Translations under genes and position numbers: made by a program
Assembly (NCBI GenBank): GCA_017305925.1
Contig: JAFKJW010000086.1
Coordinates: 1,284 to 34,274 of the forward strand
DNA: 32,991 nucleotides
Reading direction: 5' to 3'
From: Hyphomicrobiales bacterium
GTDB lineage: Bacteria > Pseudomonadota > Alphaproteobacteria > Rhizobiales > Rhizobiaceae
Notes under the pieces: model-generated
Told to the model about the DNA's origin: nothing
The model's database searches: none
What the model saw: the letters and a program-made list of their open reading frames with translations, nothing else
In this document: one piece after another, positions 7,497 through 16,245 of the stretch
How positions within the stretch are numbered: the first letter of the stretch is position 1
Layout: each line of letters begins with the position of its first letter

Positions 7497-7526
7497 ATTG
7501 GATGCCGGATGGAGGATCAGGTTCCC
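7497..7526 (-). promoter_or_regulatory. ECF-type promoter of the sigma factor gene
   Basis: Minus strand: GGGAACCT, 12 nt, GGCATCCAAT, ending 22 nt before the sigma ATG. It is the partner of the motif at 6746-6775, with identical boxes and spacing. The -35 side is embedded in a 16-bp inverted repeat CAGGTTC-CC-GAACCTG (7518-7533), so the mirrored GGTTC also faces the divergent esterase gene. Confidence 0.8.
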
Positions 7527-7731
7527 GAACCTGTGACGTTATCTTGCGGATGCCGACGCGGCCCGGCAAGAGGCCTCCAATCAGCTCGCGCCCTTGCCGC
7601 GTTTACCCGGCCTCCCGGTCAAGCCGCATTGCCGCTATCCCCGACCAGCTCTATGGCAGCTCGTGCCGCTGCGCTTCACCTGTAAGAATGCCGCAGAACC
7701 CTCTAAGCAGCGGTAGACTGGAGCCGACAAG

Positions 7732-8679
7732 ATGGATCGCGGCAAATACGCCACGCTGCTCGACGAAGACCTGTGGGCCTATATCGACCGGGTGGATTCC
7801 TGGTACCCGCCGGGAATTGCCGCGGCACCCATCGAAAGGCAGCGCGAGGTCTATGACGCCATGGCCCGCGCCTTCCGTCAGGGTCGTCCGGAGGGCGTCG
7901 AGGTCGACGACGATACCCTGCCCGCGGACGACCGCTCCATCCCGATCCGGCGCTATCGGATGAAAGGCGGGAAGCCTCAGGCTGCCGTCGTCTACTATCA
8001 TGGCGGCGGGTTCATCCTCGGCGGGCTGGAGAGTCACGACGACATTTGCGCGGAGCTTTGCGCGGGTACCGGCTTCGAGGTCGTCTCGGTCGACTACCGG
8101 CTGGCACCGGAGCATCGCCACCCCGCAGCATTCGAAGATGCGATGGCGGCCTTTGCCCATGTCGCGACGGCGACCGGCCTGCCGCTCGTCCTGTGCGGCG
8201 ACAGCGCGGGCGGCAATCTGGCGGCAGTCGTCGCCCATGCGAACCGCGGCGGGGCGCGAACGGCCGTGGGACAAGTGCTGATCTATCCTGCCTTGGGCGG
8301 CGAGCCGACCGGATGCTCCTACGTCCGGCACGCCGACGCACCGCTGCTGTCGGTCAAGGACATGGAGTTCTATCATGCCGCCCGGACGGGCGGAGAAAAC
8401 GTCGCCGAGGACCCGACGCTGGAACCGCTCGCCGACACGGACTTCTCAAGCCTTCCCGCGACAATAGTGGTGACAGCCGAATGCGATCCGCTTTCGTCGG
8501 ACGGCGATGCCTATTGCCGCCGGATCCTGGAAGCCGGCGGCAAGGCGTTCTGGCGCGAGGAACCGCGCCTCGTGCACAGCTTCCTGCGCGCCCGCAGAAC
8601 GGTCTCCCGCGCACAGGCTGCCTTCGAGGGCATCATCGCCGCCGTGGCGGCACTCGGCCGGAATGAGTGGCCGTATTGA
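7732..8679 (+). CDS. Alpha/beta hydrolase of the hormone-sensitive lipase (acetyl-esterase) family
   Basis: 315 aa, cytosolic. The HSL-family oxyanion motif HGGG is at residues 90-93 (VVYYHGGGFILGG). DYRLAPEHRHPAA is at 121-133 and the nucleophile elbow GDSAGG at 156-161 (Ser158). The acid is Asp252 in ECDPL and the base His282 in VHSFLRA. All catalytic residues are therefore present and the length is normal. Such enzymes cleave short-chain acyl esters; the natural substrate is unknown. The start ATG follows a GGAG site by about 9 nt. The gene is divergent from the ECF sigma gene across 257 bp, so it might share its promoter region, but no properly oriented copy of the ECF motif was found for it. 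Confidence 0.9.
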   Translation: MDRGKYATLLDEDLWAYIDRVDSWYPPGIAAAPIERQREVYDAMARAFRQGRPEGVEVDDDTLPADDRSIPIRRYRMKGGKPQAAVVYYHGGGFILGGLESHDDICAELCAGTGFEVVSVDYRLAPEHRHPAAFEDAMAAFAHVATATGLPLVLCGDSAGGNLAAVVAHANRGGARTAVGQVLIYPALGGEPTGCSYVRHADAPLLSVKDMEFYHAARTGGENVAEDPTLEPLADTDFSSLPATIVVTAECDPLSSDGDAYCRRILEAGGKAFWREEPRLVHSFLRARRTVSRAQAAFEGIIAAVAALGRNEWPY

Positions 8680-8782
8680 TGGCATCCCTGCGGAACATAT
8701 TCCAGCGCCCGGACTTCACCGACGCCGCGCGCAACGGCGCAGGGCCACGGTCCGCCGGCGATGACCGCCTCGCAGCGATCCG

Positions 8783-9598
8783 TCATTGATGCGGTTCGTC
8801 GTCCGGATGGCCGAGCTCGCAGAAGAAGCCGCCGAGATACCGCGTGGCGGACGCCTTCGGGTCCGGGATGGGCGTGGAACTCTCGACCTTGGCACGGAAG
8901 GGCTCGGAATTGTCCAGCGGAATGTAGCCGAGATGGTTCGCCCCGCTGTTGTCGACCGCCTTCACCTTGTTGTCCGAGATGCCGAAGGAGATCGTATGGC
9001 CGACGCGCGGCGCGGTGAGCGAAGCCTCGACCAGCCGGACGCAATCGTCGAAGGAGAGATACGACCACAGATGGCGCCGGTCGGTGGGCTCCGGAAAGGA
9101 CGAGAAGATGCGCAGGCACGCCGACTCAATGCCGAACTTGTCCCAGTAGAGCCGGCTCAGGCTTTCCACGAAATTCTTGGAGACGCCGTACAGGCTGTCG
9201 GGCCGGACGGGCGCGTCGACACCGATATGCGCCTCCAGTTCATGATAGCCGATCGCATGGACGGAGGACGCGTAGACCACGCGCTTCGCGCCATGCTTAC
9301 GGGCGCCTTCATAGATATGGTAGGAGCCGCGGATATTGGCGTCCAGGATCGTCTGCCAGGGGCTCTCGACGGCGGCGCCGCCGAAATGGACGATCGCATC
9401 GCAGCCTTCCGTGGCGGCGATCGTCGCCTCCATGTCGGCAAGGTCGAAGATTGCCTGCTCCTCGTTTGGCCGCAGGTCGTCGATCGGCTTGCGCGCCGCC
9501 AGCCGGATCTTCGAGGCAAGCGGTGCGAGACCGGCGCGCAGCACGGTGCCGAGGCGCCCGGCCGCGCCGGTGAGCAGGATGCGTTCATAGTGCGGCAT
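8783..9598 (-). CDS. NAD-dependent epimerase/dehydratase, uronate dehydrogenase-like
   Basis: 271 aa, extended short-chain dehydrogenase. The Rossmann motif GAAGRLG is at residues 11-17, FDLAD at 51-55 is the typical acidic site, catalytic Ser111/112 sits in VYASSVHAIGY, and Tyr137 and Lys141 in YGVSK. Overall it follows the Agrobacterium uronate dehydrogenase pattern (PNEE near residue 44, RPDSLYGVSK, FGIESACLRI, a DD motif near 184, and a P-D-P C-terminal block). Uronate dehydrogenase oxidises galacturonate/glucuronate to aldarolactones with NAD+. Similarity is recalled rather than computed, so the substrate is open. It is the last gene of the long minus-strand cluster, 3 nt after the aminotransferase stop. 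Confidence 0.82.
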   Translation of the reverse strand: MPHYERILLTGAAGRLGTVLRAGLAPLASKIRLAARKPIDDLRPNEEQAIFDLADMEATIAATEGCDAIVHFGGAAVESPWQTILDANIRGSYHIYEGARKHGAKRVVYASSVHAIGYHELEAHIGVDAPVRPDSLYGVSKNFVESLSRLYWDKFGIESACLRIFSSFPEPTDRRHLWSYLSFDDCVRLVEASLTAPRVGHTISFGISDNKVKAVDNSGANHLGYIPLDNSEPFRAKVESSTPIPDPKASATRYLGGFFCELGHPDDEPHQ

Positions 9599-9601
9599 GG
9601 G

Positions 9602-10804
9602 TCACTCCACGTCTGCGACGGCGGCCTTGATGCGCCGGATGGCTTCGGACAGCACCTCGTCGCTGGTCGCCGTCGAGATGCGGAAATAGGGGGACAGCCC
9701 GTAGGCGACGCCGGGCACGGAGGCCACGCGCCCTTCGTTGAGAAGATAGGTGGCCACCGCCGTGTCGTCCTCCAGCACCACGCCCTTCGGCGTCTTGCGG
9801 CCGATCAGGCTGGAGCAGCCGATATAGGCGTAGAAGGCGCCTTCCGGAGGCGGCAGCGTCAGGCCGTTGACCTGCCTGATGCCGTCCACGACGAGGTTGC
9901 GCCGCCTTTCGAAGGCCTCGCGAAAGCGCGCGACATCGTCCTGCGGGCCGTTTAGCGCCGCGACGGTGGCCGCCTGCATGATGGACGACACCGAGGTGAC
10001 GGACTGGCTCTGGATGGTCGACATCGCCTTGACCAGCGGCGCCGGCCCCGCCGCGTAGCCGACGCGCCAGCCCGTCATGGCATAGGACTTCGAGACGCCG
10101 TTGACGATCAGCGTGCGGTCCTTCAATTCGGGGCAGGCCTTGCCGAAAGAGACGAAGGCGCGTCCGTCGAAGAGGATGTGCTCGTAGATCTCGTCGGAGA
10201 GGACAAGCACCTGCGGGTGCTTCGCCAGCACCGCGCCGAGCGCTTTCAGTTCGGGCTCGGAATAGACCGCGCCCGAAGGGTTTCCCGGCATGTTCAGGAA
10301 CAGCCACTTGGTGCGCGGCGTGATCGCCTTCTCCAGCACGTCGGGCTTCAGGCGGAAGCCGTCCTCCTCCGGGCATTCGGCCACCACGGGCACGCCGCCG
10401 AGCAGCTTCACCATTTCCGGATAGGACACGAAATAGGGCGCCGGCAGGATCGCCTCGTCGCCGTCCTCCAGCGTGGCCATCAGCGCGTTGAAGATGATCT
10501 GCTTGGCCCCGTTCGCCACCACGATGTCGCCGGCCGTGTAGTCGAGGCCGTTTTCACGCCGGAACTTCGAGGCCACAGCCTCGCGCACCTCTGGCGTGCC
10601 GGCTGAGGCCGTGTAGAGGGTCTGTCCCGATCTGGCGGCCTGAAAGGCGGCCTCGATGATATGCGGCGGCGTCGGGAAGTCCGGCTCGCCGAGGCCGAGG
10701 TCGATGACGTCGATACCCTTGGCGCGCAGCGCCTTGGCGGCCATGGACGCCGCCATGGAGGCCGACGGCTTGACCGCCGACAGGCGCGAGGAAATGTAGC
10801 TCAT
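9602..10804 (-). CDS. Class I/II pyridoxal-phosphate aminotransferase (aspartate aminotransferase-like)
   Basis: 400 aa, fold-type I. The substrate/cofactor segment LGLGEPDFPTP (residues 36-46), NMPGNPSG (171-178), SDEIYEHI (203-210), the Schiff-base Lys239 in NGVSKSYAMTGWRVGY and Arg375 in SPYFRISTAT are all present. This is the classic AspC-like set that binds alpha-carboxylates, so the enzyme should be active. NMPGNPSG replaces the common NSPSNPTG, which hints at a specialised subgroup. The ATG overlaps the hyuB stop by 4 nt. Within the operon it probably moves an amino group between the imported amino compound and a 2-oxo acid; the exact pair cannot be read from sequence. Confidence 0.92.
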   Translation of the reverse strand: MSYISSRLSAVKPSASMAASMAAKALRAKGIDVIDLGLGEPDFPTPPHIIEAAFQAARSGQTLYTASAGTPEVREAVASKFRRENGLDYTAGDIVVANGAKQIIFNALMATLEDGDEAILPAPYFVSYPEMVKLLGGVPVVAECPEEDGFRLKPDVLEKAITPRTKWLFLNMPGNPSGAVYSEPELKALGAVLAKHPQVLVLSDEIYEHILFDGRAFVSFGKACPELKDRTLIVNGVSKSYAMTGWRVGYAAGPAPLVKAMSTIQSQSVTSVSSIMQAATVAALNGPQDDVARFREAFERRRNLVVDGIRQVNGLTLPPPEGAFYAYIGCSSLIGRKTPKGVVLEDDTAVATYLLNEGRVASVPGVAYGLSPYFRISTATSDEVLSEAIRRIKAAVADVE

Positions 10805-12398
10805 CGGTCGTCCTCCGTGACGTAGCCTCTCGAACGGTCCGCGGCCCGCGCCTCGGCGCCGCGCCTGGCCGGATCGCCATAGCCGCCGCCGCCCGGCAGT
10901 TCGAGGACGAGCCGCCGTCCGGCCGGAACGTGCTGCCAGCCCTTGGGGCGCATCTTCGTGCCGTCGTACTTGCTGAGCGCCGTGAGCGGCCGCGCGGCGC
11001 GTGGTTGACGCGGTCGAACATGGCCGAGAAATCGAATTCGTGACCGTCCATCGGGGCGATCTCGATGACCTGGCCGAGACCGCCGCGGAACTCGCCGTCG
11101 CCGCCGGAACCGGGGCGCAGCTCCTTGCGCCAGATGACGATCGGTCCCGTGTGCTCCGTCGCCTCGATGGGCATGGTGTGCACGCCGGAGGGGAAGGCGG
11201 TCGCCGACAGGCCGTCGAGACCCGGCCGGGCGCCCATGCCGCCGGAGTTGAACATGAGCACTTCTGCGGTCCGCCCCGCGCCGCCCGAAACGGGCTTCAC
11301 CGAGATGTGGATGTTCCACAGCGCGCCGGCGCCCTCGGCGAGGATCTTTCCGGGCAGCGCCTTGGCGAGCGCGCCCAGGACGAGATCCGGGACCATGTGG
11401 CCGAAGATGTGGCGCAGCGCCACCGGCGCCGGCCTGACCGCGTTCAGGATGTTGACCGGCGAGGTCACGGTGAAGAAGGCGAGCGAGGCGGCGTTGTTGG
11501 GGATGTCGGGCGCCACCACGCATTTCAGCGCGTAGCAGGCATAGGCCTTAGAGTAGATGATCGGGCAGTTGATGCCGTGGCGGCTCATCGGATCGCTGCC
11601 GGTGAAATCCACCTCGACATGGTCGTCGCGGACCGAAACCGTCGCCGCCAGCCTGACCGGCTTGTCGTAGCCGTCCGTCGTCAGTTCGTTCGACCAGCTT
11701 CCCTTCGGCATGGCCGCGATGCGCGCCTTCATCGCGTCGCGGGTGCGCGAGAAGATGAATTCGCCGAGATCGTCGAGCGAGGAAAGCCCGATCTCCGTCA
11801 TCATGTCCACGAGGCGGCGGTGGCCGACCTCGTTGCAGGCGGCGAGCGAATAGAAGTCGCCGACGACCTGGTTCGGCTCGCGGACATTGGCGCGCAGCAG
11901 GCGCACGAGGTCCATGTTGACCTTGCCCTTTTCCGCGAACTTCATGATCGGGATCTGGATGCCTTCCTCGTAGACCGACTTGCCGTCGGCGCCGAAGCCG
12001 CGGCCGCCGACATCGACCACATGCGCGGTGCAGGCGAAGAAGGCGACCAGTTCGCCGTCGAGGAAGGAGGGCGACACCATGGTGATGTCGTGCAGGTGGC
12101 CCGTGCCCTTCCAGGGGTCGTTGGTGACGTAGGTGTCGCCCGCAAACATCTCTCCGCGCGGGATCTCGCTCATGAAATGCAGGACGGCCTCGGCCATGGT
12201 GTTGACATGGCCGGGCGTGCCGGTGACGGCCTGCGCCAGCATCCGGCCGCTCGGGTCGAACACGCCGGCCGACAGGTCGCCGGATTCGCGCACCGAGGTG
12301 GAGAAGGCCGTGCGCAGCAGCGTCAGCGCCTGCTCCTCGACGACGGAGATCAGCCGGTTCCACATGACCTGCATGCGGATGTCGCCGATGTCGCTCAT
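10801..12398 (-). pseudogene. Hydantoinase B/oxoprolinase subunit (HyuB), frameshifted near the C-terminus
   Basis: The B subunit of ATP-dependent hydantoinase/5-oxoprolinase-type enzymes. The reading frame from ATG 12398 (MSDIGDIRMQVMWNRL) shows the full family body: AFSTSVRESGDLSAGVFD, GDTYVTNDPWKGTGHLHD, GHRRLVD, VDFTGSD and FNSGGMGARPGLDG. It reaches NHAPRGR at about residue 471, then loses sense. The expected C-terminus (SKYDGTKMRPKGWQ, then ELPGGGGYGDP) continues in another frame to the TGA at 10801. The junction is at about 10983-10990. Relatives usually have some 8-10 Gly/Asp-rich residues between these blocks, so a small out-of-frame deletion, real or from assembly, is likely. The first frame would read on without a stop to 10554 (614 aa). 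If real, the defect removes the conserved glycine-rich tail. Confidence 0.8.
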
Positions 12399-14491
12399 GG
12401 CTGGAACCCTTTGCGGACGAGAAGGATGGAGCCGTCGCTCTGGATGACGGCGTCGAAGAGGGAGGTGACGACGGTGGAGGTCTCGCGCTCGACGATGACC
12501 GCCGGTCCGGCGAGGCGCTCGCCCGCGGCGAGCGCGTCGCGCTCGACGATCCCGTAGGTCTGCATGGAGCCCGCCGCCGGATCGAAGACGGGGCGGGAAA
12601 CGCCCGGCCGCGCATCGCGCCCGCCCATGGCGATCTCGTGCCTTGCCACCGCCGGTCTTTCGTCGGTCGCCTTGACCGACCATGTGACGACCTCGATCTC
12701 CAGCCCGTCCAGGCCGTCGATCGCCCGGCCGAAGAAGCGTTCGTAGCTGGCGCGGAACAACTGCGTGAGCCTTTCCGCCGCATCGGCGCCGAAAGGCTTG
12801 TCCGGCAGCGGCACCGGGATCTCCCATCCCTGCCCCGAATAGCGCATGAAAGCGGTGATCTCGCTGACGATCTTCCCGCTGGTGCCGGCGCGCACGAAGC
12901 TCTCCGCCGAAGCCTTGAGATCGGTGAGCAGGGCGTTGACCTCGCCGCTGTCGAAACGCGAGAGCCGGACCAGCCGCGAGGCCAGGGCCTCGTAGCCGAA
13001 GGGCGCCTTGAGGAAGCCGATGGCCGAGCCGACGCCCGCGCCCCGCGGCACCAGGCATCGATCGATGCCGAGCTTCTCGCAAAGCCGCGCGGCGTGCAGC
13101 GGCGCCGCGCCGCCGAAGGCGATCATGATGTTGTCGGAAATGTTCTTGCCGTTCTCGACGGCATGAACGCGGGCGGCGTTCGCCATGTTCTCGTCGACCA
13201 CCTCGCAGATGCCGAAGGCCGCCGAGGTTGCATCGAGCGAGAGCCGCTCGCCGACGCCGCGCCGGATCGCGCCTTGGGAAGCGCCGGCATCGAGCCTGAT
13301 CGCCCCGCCGGCGAAATTGTCGGGATCGAGCTTGCCGAGCACGAGATCGGCGTCGGTGATCGCCGGCCGCTCGCCACCCCGCCCGTAGCACGCCGGCCCG
13401 GGCTCGGAGCCGGCACTTTCCGGCCCGGTCTGGATGCGGCCCATCGCGTCGACCCAGGCGATGGAGCCGCCGCCGGCGCCGATCTCGATCATCTCGATCA
13501 CGGGAATGGAGATCGGCATGCCCGAGCCCTTGCAGAAGCGGTAGGTGCGGGCAACCTCGAAGGTGCGGGCCGTGCGCGGCGCGAAGTCCTCGATCAGGCA
13601 GATCTTGGCCGTGGTGCCGCCCATGTCGTAGGAGACCACCTTTTCCAGCCCGAAGCGGCGGGCGATGTCGGCGGCGAAGATCGCCCCGCCGGCCGGACCG
13701 GATTCCACCAGCCGCACCGGAAATTCCGAGGCCGTCTCCACCGAGATCAGGCCGCCGCCGGAATGGATCATGAAGACCGGGCATTCAGCTTCCATTTCTT
13801 TCAGGCGCACTTGCAGGCGCGCGAGATAGTCGGCCATCTGCGGGCGCACATAGGCGTTGGCGCAGACCGTGTTGAAGCGCTCGAACTCGCGCATCTGCGG
13901 CGAGACTTCCGCGCTGATCGAGATCGGGATGTCGAGCTTGCGTTCGAGGATCTCGCGTGCGCGCCGCTCATGCGCTGGGTTCGCGTAGGAATGGATGAAG
14001 CCGATGGCGACGGAGCCGAAGCCGCCGGCGGCGATCTCGTCCGCCAGTTCCTCCAGCCTCGCCTCGTCCAGCGGCTGCAATTCCTGGCCTTCGGCGCCGA
14101 TGCGGCCCTTGACCGTGAAGCGATGCTCGCGCGGGATCAGCGGCGCCGGCAGCCTGAGGTTCAGGTCGTACTGCTCGAAGCGGTTTTCCGTCCGCATCTC
14201 GATCACGTCGCGGAAGCCTTCCGTCGTCACCAGCGCGGTTCTGGCGCCGCGCCGCTCGATCAGCGCATTGGTGGCGAGCGTGGTGCCGTGGATGACGAGG
14301 CCGATGTCCGCGGGGCTTATGCCCGCATCGCGGGTGACGGTTTCGATGCCGTCGAGGATCGCCTGCTCGGGCGCCGAATAGTTGGTCAGCACCTTGGTCG
14401 AGAAAATCTTTCCGCCGATATCGAGCGCGATGTCGGTGAAGGTGCCGCCGATATCCGCGCCGAGGCGGATTTCGTCCGTGCTCTTGGTCAT
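12395..14491 (-). CDS. Hydantoinase/oxoprolinase subunit A (HyuA)
   Basis: 698 aa, soluble. Members of this family open cyclic amides such as hydantoins or 5-oxoproline, or carboxylate ketones, with ATP. The N-terminal actin-like phosphate motif is GADIGGTFTDIAL (residues about 11-23). VIHGTTLATNALIER follows, then VESGPAGGAIFAADIA and SYDMGGTTAKICLIED, with IGAGGGSIAWVD near residue 335 and GPACYGRGGERPAITDADLVLGKLD. The length is normal for the HyuA half of a two-subunit enzyme. The start overlaps the stop of the ThDP-enzyme gene (ATGA) and its stop overlaps the hyuB ATG (ATGA). Its partner hyuB seems damaged, so activity is in question unless the frameshift is an artefact. Acetone- or acetophenone-carboxylase-type roles are alternatives. 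Confidence 0.92.
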   Translation of the reverse strand: MTKSTDEIRLGADIGGTFTDIALDIGGKIFSTKVLTNYSAPEQAILDGIETVTRDAGISPADIGLVIHGTTLATNALIERRGARTALVTTEGFRDVIEMRTENRFEQYDLNLRLPAPLIPREHRFTVKGRIGAEGQELQPLDEARLEELADEIAAGGFGSVAIGFIHSYANPAHERRAREILERKLDIPISISAEVSPQMREFERFNTVCANAYVRPQMADYLARLQVRLKEMEAECPVFMIHSGGGLISVETASEFPVRLVESGPAGGAIFAADIARRFGLEKVVSYDMGGTTAKICLIEDFAPRTARTFEVARTYRFCKGSGMPISIPVIEMIEIGAGGGSIAWVDAMGRIQTGPESAGSEPGPACYGRGGERPAITDADLVLGKLDPDNFAGGAIRLDAGASQGAIRRGVGERLSLDATSAAFGICEVVDENMANAARVHAVENGKNISDNIMIAFGGAAPLHAARLCEKLGIDRCLVPRGAGVGSAIGFLKAPFGYEALASRLVRLSRFDSGEVNALLTDLKASAESFVRAGTSGKIVSEITAFMRYSGQGWEIPVPLPDKPFGADAAERLTQLFRASYERFFGRAIDGLDGLEIEVVTWSVKATDERPAVARHEIAMGGRDARPGVSRPVFDPAAGSMQTYGIVERDALAAGERLAGPAVIVERETSTVVTSLFDAVIQSDGSILLVRKGFQP

Positions 14492-16158
14492 GCGTCTGCT
14501 TTCTGAGAGGCCAGCTCGGCGTCGCGCATCTGGGAAAGGGTCTGGCGGGGCGTCAAGGCTTCGGGAGAGATGGCGAGTTCAAGCATGGCACCGGTCGGAG
14601 AAGCAAGGGCGCGCCCGAATGCGGCCGGGAAGCCGGCGGTGGAATCGACGCGCTCGGCGTGGAAGCGATAGGAACGGGCCAGCGCCACGAAATCGGGATT
14701 GTCGATCGTCGTTCCGGACACGCGGGCGGGATAATTGCGCTCCTGATGGGCGCGGATCGTGCCGTAGATGCCGTTGTTGAGGATGAGCACGATCGGCTGC
14801 GCGCCGGCCTGCATCGCCGTGCCCAGTTCCTGGCAGTTCATCTGGAAGTCGCCGTCGCCGGCGAAGCAGACGACCGTACGGCCGGGGAAGGCGACCTTGG
14901 CCGCGATCGCCGCCGGCAGGCCGTAGCCCATGGCGCCCGACTGCGGCGCCAAGAGCCGCGCCTTTGGACCGAACTTGAAGAACTTGTTCGGCCAGACCGT
15001 GAAATTGCCGGCTCCATTGGTCAGGATGGCGTCGGCGGGAAGGTTTTCGCGCAGCCATGCGCTGACGGCGACCATGTCCACCGGGCCGGGCTGGACGGGA
15101 GCCTCGAAAGCGCCTTCATAGGCCCGCCGCGCCTTCGCCCGCCAGTCGGCCCACGGCCCCTTGACCGGCGACAGGGCCGCCGCGAAGGCATTCGGGCCGG
15201 CATGGATGCCGAGCGCCGGCACATAGACCTTTCCGATCTCCCGATCCGAGCCATGGACATGGATAAGCTTCTGGCGCGGCTCGGGGACAGAAAGCAGCGT
15301 GTAGCCGTTCGTCGTCATTTCCCCGAAGCGGACGTTGACGGCAAGGATCACGTCGGCATCGCCGAGCAGCGCCTTGACATGCGCCGCCATGCCCACGCCG
15401 GCCTCGCCGGCGAAGACGGGCGAGAAATTGTCGAACTGGTCCTGATAGCGGAATGCCGCCACAACCGGGATGTCGGAGCCTTCGGCGAAGGCCTGCATCG
15501 CGGCCCTGCCCTCCGCGCTCCAGTTGCAGCCGCCGACCAGGATGACGGGCCTCTGTGCCTCCTCGAGCATGGTGCGGGCCATGACCATCGCCCGAGCGTC
15601 AGGCGCGGCCTCGAAGATGTCCGCCGGTCCCTTGAGCGGCGCGGCATCCGTCGTCGCCGTCAGCATGTCCTCGGGCAGCGCCACCACCACCGGTCCCGGC
15701 CGGCCGGTCAGCGCCGTGGTCCAGGCCCGCGCGACGATCTCGGGCAGGCGGTCGGCATCGTCGATCTCCACTGCCCATTTGGCCAGCGTGCCGAAGACGG
15801 CGCGGTAGTCGACTTCCTGGAACGCCTCGCGGCCCTGCATGTCCGTGCCGACCTGGCCGACGAACAGGATCATCGGAGCGCTGTCCTGCATGGCCGTGTG
15901 CACGCCGATCGAGGCGTTGGTGGCGCCCGGCCCGCGCGTGACGAAGCAGATGCCCGGCGAACCCGTCAGCTTGCCGTAGGCGGACGCCATGAAGGCGGCG
16001 CCGCCTTCGTTGCGGCAGAGCACGAAATCAAGCGTTCCCCGCGTGTCGTGCAGCGCGTCCAGCACGGCCAGATAGCTTTCGCCCGGCACGCCGAAGCCTT
16101 TTCTCGCACCCAGCGCGACCAGGCTCTCGACAAGCAGGCTACCGCCGTTGCGCTTCAT
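14488..16158 (-). CDS. Thiamine diphosphate-dependent enzyme (acetolactate synthase/decarboxylase family)
   Basis: 556 aa with three domains. The N-terminal Pyr domain holds catalytic Glu51 in CRNEGGAAFMA and RGPGATNASIG (76-86). The central TPP_enzyme_M domain covers about 195-330. The C-terminal PP domain has GDGDFQMNCQELGTAMQ at 434-450 and ends the Mg/ThDP motif at Asn461-Asn462. The family holds acetolactate synthase, glyoxylate carboligase, oxalyl-CoA and benzoylformate decarboxylases. Neither an ilvN-like small subunit nor branched-chain genes are adjacent, so a catabolic 2-oxo-acid decarboxylase or carboligase is more likely than biosynthesis. It lies between the FAD dehydrogenase and hyuA and overlaps hyuA by 4 nt. 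The reaction cannot be fixed from sequence. Confidence 0.88.
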   Translation of the reverse strand: MKRNGGSLLVESLVALGARKGFGVPGESYLAVLDALHDTRGTLDFVLCRNEGGAAFMASAYGKLTGSPGICFVTRGPGATNASIGVHTAMQDSAPMILFVGQVGTDMQGREAFQEVDYRAVFGTLAKWAVEIDDADRLPEIVARAWTTALTGRPGPVVVALPEDMLTATTDAAPLKGPADIFEAAPDARAMVMARTMLEEAQRPVILVGGCNWSAEGRAAMQAFAEGSDIPVVAAFRYQDQFDNFSPVFAGEAGVGMAAHVKALLGDADVILAVNVRFGEMTTNGYTLLSVPEPRQKLIHVHGSDREIGKVYVPALGIHAGPNAFAAALSPVKGPWADWRAKARRAYEGAFEAPVQPGPVDMVAVSAWLRENLPADAILTNGAGNFTVWPNKFFKFGPKARLLAPQSGAMGYGLPAAIAAKVAFPGRTVVCFAGDGDFQMNCQELGTAMQAGAQPIVLILNNGIYGTIRAHQERNYPARVSGTTIDNPDFVALARSYRFHAERVDSTAGFPAAFGRALASPTGAMLELAISPEALTPRQTLSQMRDAELASQKADA

Positions 16159-16245
16159 GATTCGTCCTCGTCAGACTTCAGGCGGGTCGGTTCACCCGCT
16201 GAAACGTGCACGTTGCCGGCACGGGGCGAAATGAAGAAAAGCCGT

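Noticed and set aside
10554-13784. Continuous 1076-codon minus-strand frame spanning parts of hyuA, hyuB and the aminotransferase gene
   Set aside because: Only the middle part (12398 to about 10986) is HyuB. The ends are out-of-frame readings of the neighbouring genes, joined because of the hyuB frameshift.
12638-14506. Long plus-strand open frame opposite hyuA
   Set aside because: Shadow of the hyuA codon pattern; no domain and no ribosome-binding site.
14488-16158. Biosynthetic acetolactate synthase large subunit (ilvB)
   Set aside because: No small regulatory subunit or ilv genes nearby, and the gene is embedded in a catabolic operon.
16182-16213. 6-bp stem plus ACGTGCACGT palindrome as a terminator between the FAD and ThDP genes
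   Set aside because: Short stem, no T-run, and the genes on both sides appear to be one operon.
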